Source of the DNA: an uncultured Chthonomonadales bacterium
GTDB taxonomy: Bacteria; Armatimonadota; Chthonomonadetes; Chthonomonadales; CAJBBX01
NCBI GenBank assembly: GCA_938005745.1
Contig: CALLMM010000007.1
Coordinates: 62,001 to 126,000 of the forward strand
Direction: 5' to 3'
Length of the DNA stretch: 64,000 nt
In this document: in pieces, positions 33,001 to 41,354 of the stretch
How the letters are laid out: every line of letters starts with the position of its first letter
How positions within the stretch are numbered: position 1 is the stretch's first letter
The notes under the pieces: model-generated
What the model saw: the letters and a program-made list of their open reading frames with translations, nothing else
The model's database searches: none
Told to the model about the DNA's origin: nothing
Translations under genes and position numbers: made by a program

Positions 33001-33588
33001 ATGGATCGTCGGAGAGGTTTCACGCTGATTGAGCTTCTTGTCGTGATCGCCATTATTGTCCTTCTGACCGTCATTCTCCTGCCCGTCTTCTCCGGGGCGC
33101 GGGCAATGGCGCGGCGAACCGCCTGTATCAGCAATTTGCGTCAGATCGGTCTTGCGCTCAACCTGTATCGGCAGGACTATGAAGAGCTTCCTCCCTATCT
33201 CTCCCGGATAGCGGCAGGCTACGTGAAAGAGTCGCGCATCTTCCTCTGCCCTTCCGACCCGAACGCAGGCATGCATGCAGGCAACGAGCGGATGGAGGGA
33301 ACGCTCTACCTTCCCTCCGGCGTCAGCTACGACTACGTTCCGCGCTGGATCGTCGCGCAGGAGCTGGGCTGGTGGGAAGCTCCCCCGAAGTTCGGCAGAG
33401 GCAGGTGGGACGACCTGACGCCTGTCGTCGGATGTCAGTGGCACTGGGCGCGCACCTTCAACGCTCACTGGAACCGCAATCAGCCCAACGCCCGCGGCTG
33501 GCAGTTGATCCTGACAATGAGCGGTTCGGTCCGAAAGGTCAGGGTCGAAGAGCCGGTCGAAGCGTTCACGCCGGAGAAGTACCGGTAG
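33001..33588 (+). CDS. Type II/IV pilin-like protein with prepilin N-terminal cleavage/methylation motif
   Basis: The 195-aa protein starts [19 protein letters not shown]: a basic leader, Gly before the cleavage site, Phe at +1 and Glu at +5, followed by a hydrophobic helix. The prepilin peptidase would cut after Gly6. Residues about 39-58 carry [21 protein letters not shown], a motif common in the large pseudopilin families of Armatimonadota and Planctomycetota. The rest is a short globular domain with a Trp-rich stretch. It lacks the H-x9-DG ending of many relatives. It may be part of a type II secretion/pilus system or be a stand-alone surface protein. GAGCGAAAG precedes the ATG. Confidence 0.85.
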   Translation: MDRRRGFTLIELLVVIAIIVLLTVILLPVFSGARAMARRTACISNLRQIGLALNLYRQDYEELPPYLSRIAAGYVKESRIFLCPSDPNAGMHAGNERMEGTLYLPSGVSYDYVPRWIVAQELGWWEAPPKFGRGRWDDLTPVVGCQWHWARTFNAHWNRNQPNARGWQLILTMSGSVRKVRVEEPVEAFTPEKYR

Positions 33589-33746
33589 TCCGTAAAATCG
33601 GGTAAAATCGGAGACAGGCAGGGGGAGCTGTCGTGAAATTTCTTTTCTCCCTCTCCAGGATTCCGCGCGTGATCATCCACAATCTGACGTTGACCCGGGA
33701 CGACCTTCTGACCGAGCGTCTGCAGTGCGCGCAGGAGGGACGCGAG

Positions 33747-35024
33747 ATGTCCCTGCTGGAAGAGGACTTTGAACGACTGGCGGAACTCGATCTGGAGGAC
33801 CCACACTCTCAGTCTCTGGCGCAGTCCCTGCTCGATAAGACATTAACCGCACCCCTTCGCTCCGACTATGCCTTCGTAGAGCCTTCCGATCTGGAAGGCA
33901 TCCGCGCCTTGCGCCCTGCAGATCCCCTCACACTGCCGATGCTCTCCCTCTCCATTACACAGCTTGAAGAGAAGCTCCACGGCGGCTGGGTCGGGCGGGC
34001 GATCGGCTGCCTGCTCGGCAAGCCTGTCGAAGGCTGGGACCGAGAGCGTATGCACGGCTTCCTCAAGGCGATCGGACGATTTCCGCTCAACGACTTCTTC
34101 CGCTACGACCTCGCCCCGCCGCAGCTTCGCGAACAGTACCGTCTTTCGCCAGAGGGAGCGTTTGCCGACCGCGTGAGCTGTATGCCGGAAGACGACGATC
34201 TGAACTATACCGTCTTAAATATGGCGATTCTGAAAAGACACGGATTGACGTTCACGCCGTCCGATGTCGCCTCCTTCTGGCTGGAGAGCCTGCCGATACA
34301 GCGCACCTACACGGCGGAAAGGGTCGCCTACCGAAATCTATGCAACCTGATCCCGCCTCCTCTCTCCGCCCACTATCGCAACCCCTACCGCGAGTGGATC
34401 GGCGCGCAGATCCGCGCCGACTTCTGGGGATACGCGGCGGCGGGAGACCCTGCGCTGGCGGCGGAGCTTGCCTGGCGCGACGCCTGCGTCAGCCATGTCA
34501 AGAACGGAATCTACGGCGCGATGTGGGCTGCCGCCATGGTCGCCGCCGCCTTCGTCACCGACGACATCCCGACGATCATCCGCGCCGGACTGGCGCAGAT
34601 TCCGCGGACGAGCCGCCTGACCGACATGCTGGAGGGAATCCTCGAATGGAAAGAGGTCGAGGTGGAGTACGAGACGGCGGCATACCGGGTGCATGAGTTC
34701 TGGAATGAACATCGCTCTCACGACTGGTGTCATGTGATCTCCAACGCGATGGTTGTGGCGGTCGGGCTGCTCTGGGGCGAGGGCGACTATGCGAAGACCA
34801 TCTGCCGCGCCGTTCAGTGCTGTTTCGATACCGACTGCAACGGCGCGACATGCGGCTCGATTCTGGGGGTCATGCTCGGACGCAGCGCGCTTCCCTCCCG
34901 ATGGACCGATGTGATAAACGACACACTCCAGACCGGTGTCACAGGTTATCACCGGGTGTCGTTATCTGATCTTGCGCAAGAGAGCCTGGCTCTCCTGAAC
35001 CGTGTGAGAGAGGAGAAAAGATAG
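33747..35024 (+). CDS. ADP-ribosylglycohydrolase (DraG/ARH) family protein
   Basis: The fold hydrolyses ADP-ribose from proteins or small molecules using two Mg2+. The sequence shows KLHGGWVGRAIGCLLGKPVEGW at the start of the core. It continues with MPEDDDLNYTVLNMAILKRHG, where the canonical D-D-T metal motif is D-D-D/L-N. Near the end, CCFDTDCNGATCGSILGVMLG supplies the D-T-D ligands. I start at an ATG preceded by AGGAGGGAC (425 aa); the frame is open from a GTG at 33633. An N-terminal 80-residue helical extension is extra to the family. The next gene starts 2 nt after the stop. The substrate is unknown, and no ADP-ribosyltransferase lies nearby. Confidence 0.82.
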   Translation: MSLLEEDFERLAELDLEDPHSQSLAQSLLDKTLTAPLRSDYAFVEPSDLEGIRALRPADPLTLPMLSLSITQLEEKLHGGWVGRAIGCLLGKPVEGWDRERMHGFLKAIGRFPLNDFFRYDLAPPQLREQYRLSPEGAFADRVSCMPEDDDLNYTVLNMAILKRHGLTFTPSDVASFWLESLPIQRTYTAERVAYRNLCNLIPPPLSAHYRNPYREWIGAQIRADFWGYAAAGDPALAAELAWRDACVSHVKNGIYGAMWAAAMVAAAFVTDDIPTIIRAGLAQIPRTSRLTDMLEGILEWKEVEVEYETAAYRVHEFWNEHRSHDWCHVISNAMVVAVGLLWGEGDYAKTICRAVQCCFDTDCNGATCGSILGVMLGRSALPSRWTDVINDTLQTGVTGYHRVSLSDLAQESLALLNRVREEKR

Positions 35025-35026
35025 GA

Positions 35027-36133
35027 ATGCGAAGAGCGGGGGTCCTGTTCGGGCTGGCGGCGGCGGCTCTCGTCTGGCAGTATGGAGAGCGGTCTGTCTC
35101 GGCAGACTTGCGGCTGCAGGAGCGTCCGAGACGTGTCTCGTTCTATGTCGAGGGAGAGAGTCGCAGGGGAGGTCCGGCGCGGGACTACGTGGAGTCGCTG
35201 GTTCGCCGATCCGGGATCGCCCGTCTGGCGCGGTCGCCAGAAGAGGCGGACTATATCCTCACGCCCTCCATGCGCGTCTCGAGCCGAATGACCTCCGAGT
35301 CGCACTACCGGACGGTCGAGGTCGAGTACTACAACGACCGCGGCGAGAAGAAGAAGCGCAAGGAACGCAAGTATCTGCATGACGACGATAAGCTGACCGT
35401 AACCACCCGTTTCGAGTGTCTGGTAGAGAGGAACGGCTCGCAGGGAGAACCGGTCCGCATCGCCTATGTGCGGGGACGCATAGAGCGCAGCGTCGGGGGG
35501 AGCGACGCGCCCGGACATGACGACAGCGATTCCGCGATCCGAATCCGCGCCCGTCAGGCGGAGCGGTACGAGGAGGAGCTGTCCGACCTAGAGGGGAACG
35601 ACGGGCAGAGTGCGTTGAACCGCATCATTCACGACCTGTGCATGAGGACCGGGCAGGTGATGGAGATAGATCGGGAGGCGAACCGGATCTCGATCAATCT
35701 GGGCAGCGAGGACGGGATCAAGGATAAGGATCAGTACGGCGGCGTTACGGAGATGGAGCTGTACGCGCAGACGGGCAATCTGCGGGAGTACGTCTTCTAT
35801 CACTCGGAGACGGGCGAGCGGTTCACGGCAGACAGACGCAGCGCAGAGGCGAATCCCGACAAGCCGGAGGAGTGGGTCTACACGCAGGTGGATGTACTGC
35901 CGGGAGCGCAGAGGAAGACGATTCGGGGCGAGGAGGCGCGATCCCTCAAGCCTCTGGGCGTGAAGGTGAGCGACTGGGCGGAGGTGCAGGAGGTTACCCG
36001 CGATAGCTGCGTCGTCTCGCTCAAACGCCGGGGCGACTTCGGCAGAACCAGCGACGACCGGGCTGCGCTACAGCGACTGCCCGATCCCGTCACAACGCCG
36101 ATCGTTGCGCGCGTCCGGGCAAAAGGGAAGTAG
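35027..36133 (+). CDS. Secreted protein of unknown function (FlgT/CsgG-like C-terminus)
   Basis: The 368-aa product begins with a probable signal peptide (MRRAGVLFGLAAAALVWQYGERSVSA). The first half shows repeated charged segments (EYYNDRGEKKKRKERKYLHDDDKLTVTTRFECLV), which I read as a beta-rich domain like the lipoprotein/FlgT-N type. The segment RQAERYEEELSDLEGNDGQSALNRIIHDLCMRTGQVMEIDREANRISINLGSEDGIK resembles the motif in which flagellar/curli assembly proteins end (a 'meaning of G-x-D-G' turn), but identity is not secure. It is co-transcribed with the ADP-ribosylglycohydrolase (2-nt gap) and ends before the secDF promoter. Confidence 0.5.
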   Translation: MRRAGVLFGLAAAALVWQYGERSVSADLRLQERPRRVSFYVEGESRRGGPARDYVESLVRRSGIARLARSPEEADYILTPSMRVSSRMTSESHYRTVEVEYYNDRGEKKKRKERKYLHDDDKLTVTTRFECLVERNGSQGEPVRIAYVRGRIERSVGGSDAPGHDDSDSAIRIRARQAERYEEELSDLEGNDGQSALNRIIHDLCMRTGQVMEIDREANRISINLGSEDGIKDKDQYGGVTEMELYAQTGNLREYVFYHSETGERFTADRRSAEANPDKPEEWVYTQVDVLPGAQRKTIRGEEARSLKPLGVKVSDWAEVQEVTRDSCVVSLKRRGDFGRTSDDRAALQRLPDPVTTPIVARVRAKGK

Positions 36134-36151
36134 AAAACGGCTCTGTTTCGG

Positions 36152-36181
36152 TTGACGCCCTCACGCGTTATGGGATATAAT
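36152..36181 (+). promoter_or_regulatory. Promoter upstream of secDF
   Basis: TTGACG (36152-36157) and TATAAT (36176-36181) have an 18-nt spacer, predicting a leader of about 130 nt before secDF. Confidence 0.75.
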
Positions 36182-36192
36182 TTATATTCGCT

Positions 36193-36302
36193 GTGTCCCG
36201 GAATCTTACGGGACGCCACATTGACGGGACACTCAGGCGAGACACAAGCATGGTTGCCGGAACGCCCACGCGACCCTCCATCTACTATCCTGCGCCGTCC
36301 CG
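36193..36302 (+). promoter_or_regulatory. secDF 5' leader with mutually exclusive GTCCCG/CGGGAC pairings
   Basis: GTGTCCCG (36193-36200) can pair with CGGGAC (36209-36214) in a 6-bp hairpin, or with CGGGACAC (36225-36232) in an 8-bp stem. A second GTCCCG (36297-36302) lies 4 nt before the secDF ribosome site (AGGGGAG) and could pair with either CGGGAC instead. Such competition could tune access to the ribosome site; this is inference from sequence only. Confidence 0.35.
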
Positions 36303-36324
36303 ACAGGGGAGCTACAGAGATTGA
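36250..36324 (+). CDS. Possible 24-residue upstream ORF overlapping the secDF start
   Basis: An ATG eight nt after AGGCGAG opens a 24-codon frame (MVAGTPTRPSIYYPAPS then RQGSYRD). Its TGA overlaps the TTG start codon of secDF by 3 nt (TTGA), the arrangement of translational coupling or of a regulatory upstream ORF. The peptide is proline-rich. It is too short to have been listed by ordinary gene callers. It could be chance; conservation in relatives would be decisive. Confidence 0.4.
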   Translation: MVAGTPTRPSIYYPAPSRQGSYRD

Positions 36325-38759
36325 AGAACATCCACGTTCAGCTATTCTTCGTTATTATCGCCCTGACGATCGGCTCGGTGGTCGCCATCTGGATGCTGCC
36401 AACCCGCATGGGTCTGGATATCCGCGGCGGTATGCGCGTGGTGCTGCGCGCCAAAGCGGAGGAGGCAAAAGGCGCCTGGACACGCGAGAGCCTGGAGGTT
36501 ACGAAAGAGATCATCCGCAATCGCGTGGACTCGCTGGGAGTGGCGGAACCGGTCATCTATACCAAACCCGAGAGCAATCAGATCGTCGTCGAACTGCCCG
36601 GTCTGACCAATAAACAGCAGGCGCGAGACACCATCTCCACCACCGCGCGCCTAGAGTTCCGCTATGTTCCCGAGCTGGAGGGAACCTGGAGCACCTCGGA
36701 AGAGCGCACCCCCGACGGAAAGCCGACCGGATTCGAGAAGATCTTTGGTCCGGACGGCAAGGAGGTCTCCGAAGAGGAGCTTCAGGCGCGAATCTTCAGC
36801 AAGGACCCGGTGCTGACCGGCAACGAACTGCTCCCCAACTCCCGCGCGGAGCTGACCACCGAGGGGACAATCATCCACTTTGAGTTCCGCAACGAAGCCA
36901 AACGAGTTTTTGAGGAGTTCACGCGGGGCTATCGCGGAAAACGCCTGGCGATCTTTCTGGATAAGAAGCTGATCTCCGCCCCGGTGATCGAAGATGTGAT
37001 TCCCGGCGTCGGCATCATTCGCGGCAACTTCACGCCGGAGCAGGCGAAGACCCTCGCCAATCAGCTCAACGCCGGCGCGCTGCCGGTTCCGCTGGAGTGG
37101 CTCTACGATCTGAGCGTGGAGCCGACGCTGGGACGACAGGCGGTTCAGCAGACCCTGATCGCCGGCATCGTCGGATTGATCGCCGTTCTGGTCTTCATGG
37201 CGTGGTTCTACCGCCTGCCCGGTCTGCTTGCCAACCTTGCCCTCATCCTCTACACCATCTTTACACTCGCGCTCTTCAAGCTGATTCCCGTTACTCTGAC
37301 CGTCCCCGGTATCGCCGGCTTCATCCTCTCTATCGGTATGGCGGTGGACGCTAACATCCTGATCTTTGAACGGTTCAAAGAGGAACGGCTGGCGGGCAAA
37401 ACGATCCGCGCCGCCATCGAGGCAGGATTCAAACGCGCATTCACGGCGATCTTCGACTCCAACATGTGTACGATGATCACCTGCTACATCCTCTGGTACT
37501 TTGGAACCGGACCGGTCAAAGGATTCGCCATCACGCTGGCGATCGGCGTGGCGGTCTCCATGTTCACCGCGATCACCTGCTCCCGCACCCTGCTCCTGCT
37601 GGTCGCCAACACCGGAATCGGACAGAATGACAACGCCTATGCGCTGGGACGGGGAATGCATCCCAAACTCGGCGTTACGAAGCGGATCTACTTCTGGCTG
37701 GGTCTATCGCTCGCCTTTATCATTCCCGGCTTGATCTTTATCGGTCTGGGAGGGATCAAGCGCAGCATCGAGTTCAGCGGCGGGACGGAGGTCAGCGCGC
37801 AGTTCCAGCAGCGACCGACCGTCTCTTCGGTGCAGAGCCAGCTGCGCAGTATCGGCATTGATGAGAGCCGGGTGATTATCGCCGAAGGCAACCGCGCCAT
37901 TATCACCATGCGCACGCTCTCCCCGGAAGAGCAGAGCAGACTGGATCAGCTGTTTGCCTCGCAGAACATCAAGAAAGAGAGTTCAGAGACGGTCAGTCCG
38001 GCAATCAGCCGCGAACTGACGCGCAACGCTTTCCTCTCCATCGTGATCGCCTCGGTGCTGATCCTGCTCTACCTGGCGGTGCGTTTCGCCATCGGCGGGT
38101 TCGTGGAGGGGATGAAGTTTGGCACCTGCGCCCTGATCGCGATGGTGCACGACGTTCTGGTGGTGCTCGGAACCTTCGCGATCATGGGCTACTTCTTCAA
38201 CTGGCAGATAGACAGCCTCTTCGTTACCGCGATCCTGACCGTCATCGGCTTCTCGGTGCACGACACAATCGTTATCTTCGACCGCATTCGTGAGAACCTG
38301 CGTCATCGGCAGCGGGGTGAGACCTTCGCACAGGTAACCGACGCCAGTATTGAGCAGACCTTTGCGCGTTCGATCAACACCTCGCTGACGGTAGTCATCA
38401 CACTGCTCGCTCTGTTGATCCTGGGCGGACCCACCGTAAGGCTGTTCGTTGCGGCGCTGTTAATCGGTATCGTTAGTGGAACCTACTCCTCCATCTTCAA
38501 CGCCAGCCCACTGATGGTGCTCTGGAAGCAGCTAACCAGCGAGAAGCGGCAGCTCGCCGTCGCCGGAGCCGGCGCAGGAGGAGGCGTGAAGTCCACGCCG
38601 CGACCTGCCGAGAGTCCCCGCCCGCGCGAGACGGCTTCCGCGCAGAAGGCGCAGACGCCTCCCTCCAGACCGGCGGAGGAGAACGGCTCACAGTCTCAGA
38701 GAGCCGAGACCGAAGCTGCCAGACGCGCCAAAGGCAGGAAGAAGACGCGCCGTATGTAG
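36321..38759 (+). CDS. secDF: Protein-export membrane protein SecDF (fused SecD-SecF)
   Basis: This 812-aa protein joins SecD and SecF in one chain; it uses the proton gradient to pull exported proteins through SecYEG. The SecD half begins LFFVIIALTIGSVVAIWMLP, with the P1 head domain at about residues 50-250, then ALPVPLEWLYDLSVEPTLG, and the conserved GMAVDANILIFERFKEER. The SecF half starts near residue 450 with FWLGLSLAFIIPGLIFIGLGG and has the matching FSVHDTIVIFDRIRENLRH. Both proton-relay Asp residues are thus present. The C-terminal about 60 residues are low-complexity and basic. Start is TTG, after AGGGGAG. The upstream leader ORF overlaps it. Confidence 0.95.
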   Translation: MKNIHVQLFFVIIALTIGSVVAIWMLPTRMGLDIRGGMRVVLRAKAEEAKGAWTRESLEVTKEIIRNRVDSLGVAEPVIYTKPESNQIVVELPGLTNKQQARDTISTTARLEFRYVPELEGTWSTSEERTPDGKPTGFEKIFGPDGKEVSEEELQARIFSKDPVLTGNELLPNSRAELTTEGTIIHFEFRNEAKRVFEEFTRGYRGKRLAIFLDKKLISAPVIEDVIPGVGIIRGNFTPEQAKTLANQLNAGALPVPLEWLYDLSVEPTLGRQAVQQTLIAGIVGLIAVLVFMAWFYRLPGLLANLALILYTIFTLALFKLIPVTLTVPGIAGFILSIGMAVDANILIFERFKEERLAGKTIRAAIEAGFKRAFTAIFDSNMCTMITCYILWYFGTGPVKGFAITLAIGVAVSMFTAITCSRTLLLLVANTGIGQNDNAYALGRGMHPKLGVTKRIYFWLGLSLAFIIPGLIFIGLGGIKRSIEFSGGTEVSAQFQQRPTVSSVQSQLRSIGIDESRVIIAEGNRAIITMRTLSPEEQSRLDQLFASQNIKKESSETVSPAISRELTRNAFLSIVIASVLILLYLAVRFAIGGFVEGMKFGTCALIAMVHDVLVVLGTFAIMGYFFNWQIDSLFVTAILTVIGFSVHDTIVIFDRIRENLRHRQRGETFAQVTDASIEQTFARSINTSLTVVITLLALLILGGPTVRLFVAALLIGIVSGTYSSIFNASPLMVLWKQLTSEKRQLAVAGAGAGGGVKSTPRPAESPRPRETASAQKAQTPPSRPAEENGSQSQRAETEAARRAKGRKKTRRM

Positions 38760-38799
38760 TCGGTCGTATTGACTTCGGCTTCGTAAAGAGGCGCAGTCG

Positions 38800-38846
38800 G
38801 CAGCCTGTGGAGCTTGTGTCGGCGAGTTTCACAGGCTGCTCTGTTT
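38800..38846 (+). terminator. Candidate terminator after secDF
   Basis: GCAGCCTGTG and CACAGGCTGC form a 10-bp perfect stem around a 20-nt loop and are followed by TCTGTTT. The long loop lowers certainty. Confidence 0.5.
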
Positions 38847-38856
38847 CGGAGAGAAT

Positions 38857-39114
38857 ATGAACGCTCAGGAACCCGCTTCATCCCCGCGTAAAGGGGTCAG
38901 CTTTCGGACGATCGTTCTGCTCATCCTGCTGGTCCTGCTGGCGGTCTTCTGCATCCTCAACCTGAATATCGTCATCGTGAAACCGTTCGGAGCCGCGCCG
39001 CTCTTCGTGGTGATCCTGGCGTCGTTCTTCCTAGGCGTGTTGATCGGCTGGATCGGGAGGGGACTGAGGGTCAGCCGCCGAAAACCGGAGCCTTCGGACA
39101 GTACCTCCGCCTAG
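38857..39114 (+). CDS. LapA-like (DUF1049) small inner-membrane protein
   Basis: The 85-aa protein has two hydrophobic helices (about residues 18-38 and 47-66) joined by FGAAPLFVVIL, with RTIVLLILLVLLAVFCILNLNIVIVKPF and FFLGVLIGWIGRGLRVSRR, the LapA/YciS pattern. In E. coli LapA works with LapB in lipopolysaccharide assembly, but stand-alone short forms are widespread and of unknown role. GGAGAG precedes the ATG. It follows secDF by 97 nt behind a candidate terminator. Confidence 0.8.
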   Translation: MNAQEPASSPRKGVSFRTIVLLILLVLLAVFCILNLNIVIVKPFGAAPLFVVILASFFLGVLIGWIGRGLRVSRRKPEPSDSTSA

Positions 39115-39189
39115 ATAAGGTCGTTTCCTCTTCTCACGGATACGCGGGATTCACAGAGATGTAACACATTCTCACACAGGAACTCTTTC

Positions 39190-40914
39190 GTGGGGCGCTG
39201 GCGCAACAAACACTGGAATATATTGCATCAGGGTGAGGAGCAGGCACGCCGACTTCAGTCTGAACTGGGCTGTCATCCCATTGTGGCGCGCCTGCTGGTC
39301 AATCGCGGAATTGTGCTGCCGGACGAAGCGCAAGCATTCCTGCATCCCTCCTTCAGCGATCTGTCAGACCCCTTCCTGCTGCCGGATGCGGAAGCCGCGG
39401 TAGAGCGCATCAAGCAGGCGCTGAACCGTCGCGAACGAATCTATATCCATGGAGACTACGACAGCGACGGGGTAACCTCCGCCGCGCTCTGGTATCGGCT
39501 CTTAAAGCGGCTCGGTGCGGATGTTCTGGTGCACGTCCCCCACCGCCACCGCGACGGCTACGATATGCGAAGCAAGTTCGTCCTGGAGGCGAAGGAGCGC
39601 GGCGCGGCAGTCATTCTGACCACCGACTGCGGCATTCAGCGGTTTGCGGAGGTCGAGGAGGCGCGGGAAGTCGGGATAGATGTGATCGTTACCGATCACC
39701 ATGAGCCGGGAAGTCAGCTTCCGAGAGCCGTCGCCGTCGTGAACCCGCACCGCTCCGATTCCCGTTACCCGTTTCCCTACCTGGCGGGCGTGGGCGTCGC
39801 CTTCCGGCTCGGGGAGGCGCTTCTGCGGCATCTGGGGCATCCTGTGGAGGGCTACCGACGAGCCTTCTGCGATCTCGCCGCCATCGGAACCATCACCGAC
39901 ATCATGCCCGTCCTCGGCGAGAACCGCATTATCGTCAAGCAGGGACTGGAGACGCTCCGGCAGGTACGCAAGCCCGGACTGAAAGCGCTCATGCAGCTGG
40001 CAGGTGTTAAGCCGGAGAGCCTGACCGCGCGCAGTATCGGCTTTGCCCTGGGACCGCGCATCAACGCGATCGGTCGCGTTGACGACGCCCGGATTGCGCT
40101 AGACATGTTGCTGACCGAAGACCCCTCCCAGGCGCACGCGCTGGCGGAGCGGCTGGAGCAAGCCAATGCGATGCGGCAGGAGGAGCAGGCGCGCATCACC
40201 GAGGAGGTGACACAGCAGATTCAGAGTCTGGATATAGAGGAGAACCCCTGTCTGGTTCTCTACAGCGAAAACTGGCATTCCGGGGTTATCGGCGTGGTAG
40301 CGAACAAGATCGTGAGCCGTTACCATCGTCCTACCGTGTTGATCGCCCTCAACCCGGAGAGCGGGACCGGACGCGGTTCCGCGCGCAGCATCCGCACTTT
40401 TGACATCCATCAGGCGTTGACCGAATGTCAGGAGTATCTGCTGGAGTTCGGCGGACATGCGCACGCTGCCGGAATGTCGCTCACTTCGGAGAATCTGCCC
40501 GCCTTCATCCGCTCCCTGAACCGGCTGGCTTCGGAGCAGCTTACGCCCGATGACTTTCTGCCAACCATAGATATTGACGCCGAGATAGAGGCTTCCGAGG
40601 TCACCAGCCAGCTTATAGAGGATCTGAATGCCTTCGAGCCATATGGACACGACAACGAAGAGCCGGTCTTTGTGACGCGAGGACTTCAGATACAGCGGGT
40701 GTCCCGGATGGGACGCGACCGGCAGCATCTGAAGCTCTTCCTGAAAAACGGCAACAATAATCTGGTCGAGGCGATCTGCTGGAGAAATGGCGAACTGGAG
40801 GAGCACCTTCATCCCGGAGACTATTTCGACATCTGCTATCGCCCGCAGATCAACCACTTTAACGGAAGAGACAGCGTTCAGTACATCATAGAGGATATGC
40901 GTCCTACCGAGTAG
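39190..40914 (+). CDS. recJ: Single-stranded-DNA-specific exonuclease RecJ
   Basis: RecJ degrades single-stranded DNA 5' to 3' in recombination and mismatch repair. The 574-aa protein contains the DHH catalytic motifs: YIHGDYDSDGVTSAAL (motif I), TTDCGI (II), DVIVTDHHEPG (III), and the DHHA1 part GTGRGSARSIRTFDIHQAL and FGGHAHAAGMSL. A C-terminal OB-fold segment (VFVTRGLQIQRVSRMGRDRQHLKL) closes it. Start is a GTG with AGGA upstream. It precedes an acetyltransferase and rel, all on the plus strand. Confidence 0.95.
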   Translation: MGRWRNKHWNILHQGEEQARRLQSELGCHPIVARLLVNRGIVLPDEAQAFLHPSFSDLSDPFLLPDAEAAVERIKQALNRRERIYIHGDYDSDGVTSAALWYRLLKRLGADVLVHVPHRHRDGYDMRSKFVLEAKERGAAVILTTDCGIQRFAEVEEAREVGIDVIVTDHHEPGSQLPRAVAVVNPHRSDSRYPFPYLAGVGVAFRLGEALLRHLGHPVEGYRRAFCDLAAIGTITDIMPVLGENRIIVKQGLETLRQVRKPGLKALMQLAGVKPESLTARSIGFALGPRINAIGRVDDARIALDMLLTEDPSQAHALAERLEQANAMRQEEQARITEEVTQQIQSLDIEENPCLVLYSENWHSGVIGVVANKIVSRYHRPTVLIALNPESGTGRGSARSIRTFDIHQALTECQEYLLEFGGHAHAAGMSLTSENLPAFIRSLNRLASEQLTPDDFLPTIDIDAEIEASEVTSQLIEDLNAFEPYGHDNEEPVFVTRGLQIQRVSRMGRDRQHLKLFLKNGNNNLVEAICWRNGELEEHLHPGDYFDICYRPQINHFNGRDSVQYIIEDMRPTE

Positions 40915-40947
40915 AACTACCTGCCCGTTCGAGTCGTAGAGTGTAAC

Positions 40948-41346
40948 ATGACGGTCTTCTACACGATTGAAACCTTTGTAGACCCCGCGCAGGCAGCGGA
41001 ACTATTTCAGCGATCCGGTCTGCGCAGACCGGTGGAGGACTTGGATCGCATTCGCCGGATGTTTGAGAATGCGAACCTGATTATCTGCGCATGGGATGAG
41101 GAGAGACTGGTCGGCGTCGCCCGCGCGCTGACCGACTTCAGCTACTGCTGCTATCTCTCCGATCTGGCAGTAGACCCGGAGTATCAGCGTAACGGAATTG
41201 GCAAGGAACTCGTCAGAAGAGTCAAAGAGGCGATCGGAGAGGAGTCCATGCTCCTGCTGCTCGCCGCGCCGACCGCGGAGGGGTACTATCCGCACCTCGG
41301 ATTTGAAAAAGTGGACAACGGCTGGCAGCTTCCCAGAAGACGTTAA
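40948..41346 (+). CDS. GNAT family N-acetyltransferase
   Basis: The small 132-aa protein carries the GNAT core: DLAVDPEYQRNGIGKELVRRV (the acetyl-CoA binding R/Q-x-x-G-x-G/A motif) and LLLLAAPTAEGYYPHLGFEKV (motif B region). It transfers an acetyl group from acetyl-CoA to an amine; the acceptor is not determinable. It sits 33 nt after recJ and 8 nt before rel, probably in one transcript. Confidence 0.85.
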   Translation: MTVFYTIETFVDPAQAAELFQRSGLRRPVEDLDRIRRMFENANLIICAWDEERLVGVARALTDFSYCCYLSDLAVDPEYQRNGIGKELVRRVKEAIGEESMLLLLAAPTAEGYYPHLGFEKVDNGWQLPRRR

Positions 41347-41354
41347 ACAGGCGC

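Noticed and set aside
36152-36613. Long plus-strand frame across the secDF start
   Set aside because: It overlaps secDF in another frame, lacks a ribosome site and its composition is that of a shadow frame.
38769-38800. TTGACT as a promoter for the LapA-like gene
   Set aside because: No acceptable -10 occurs 16-19 nt downstream.
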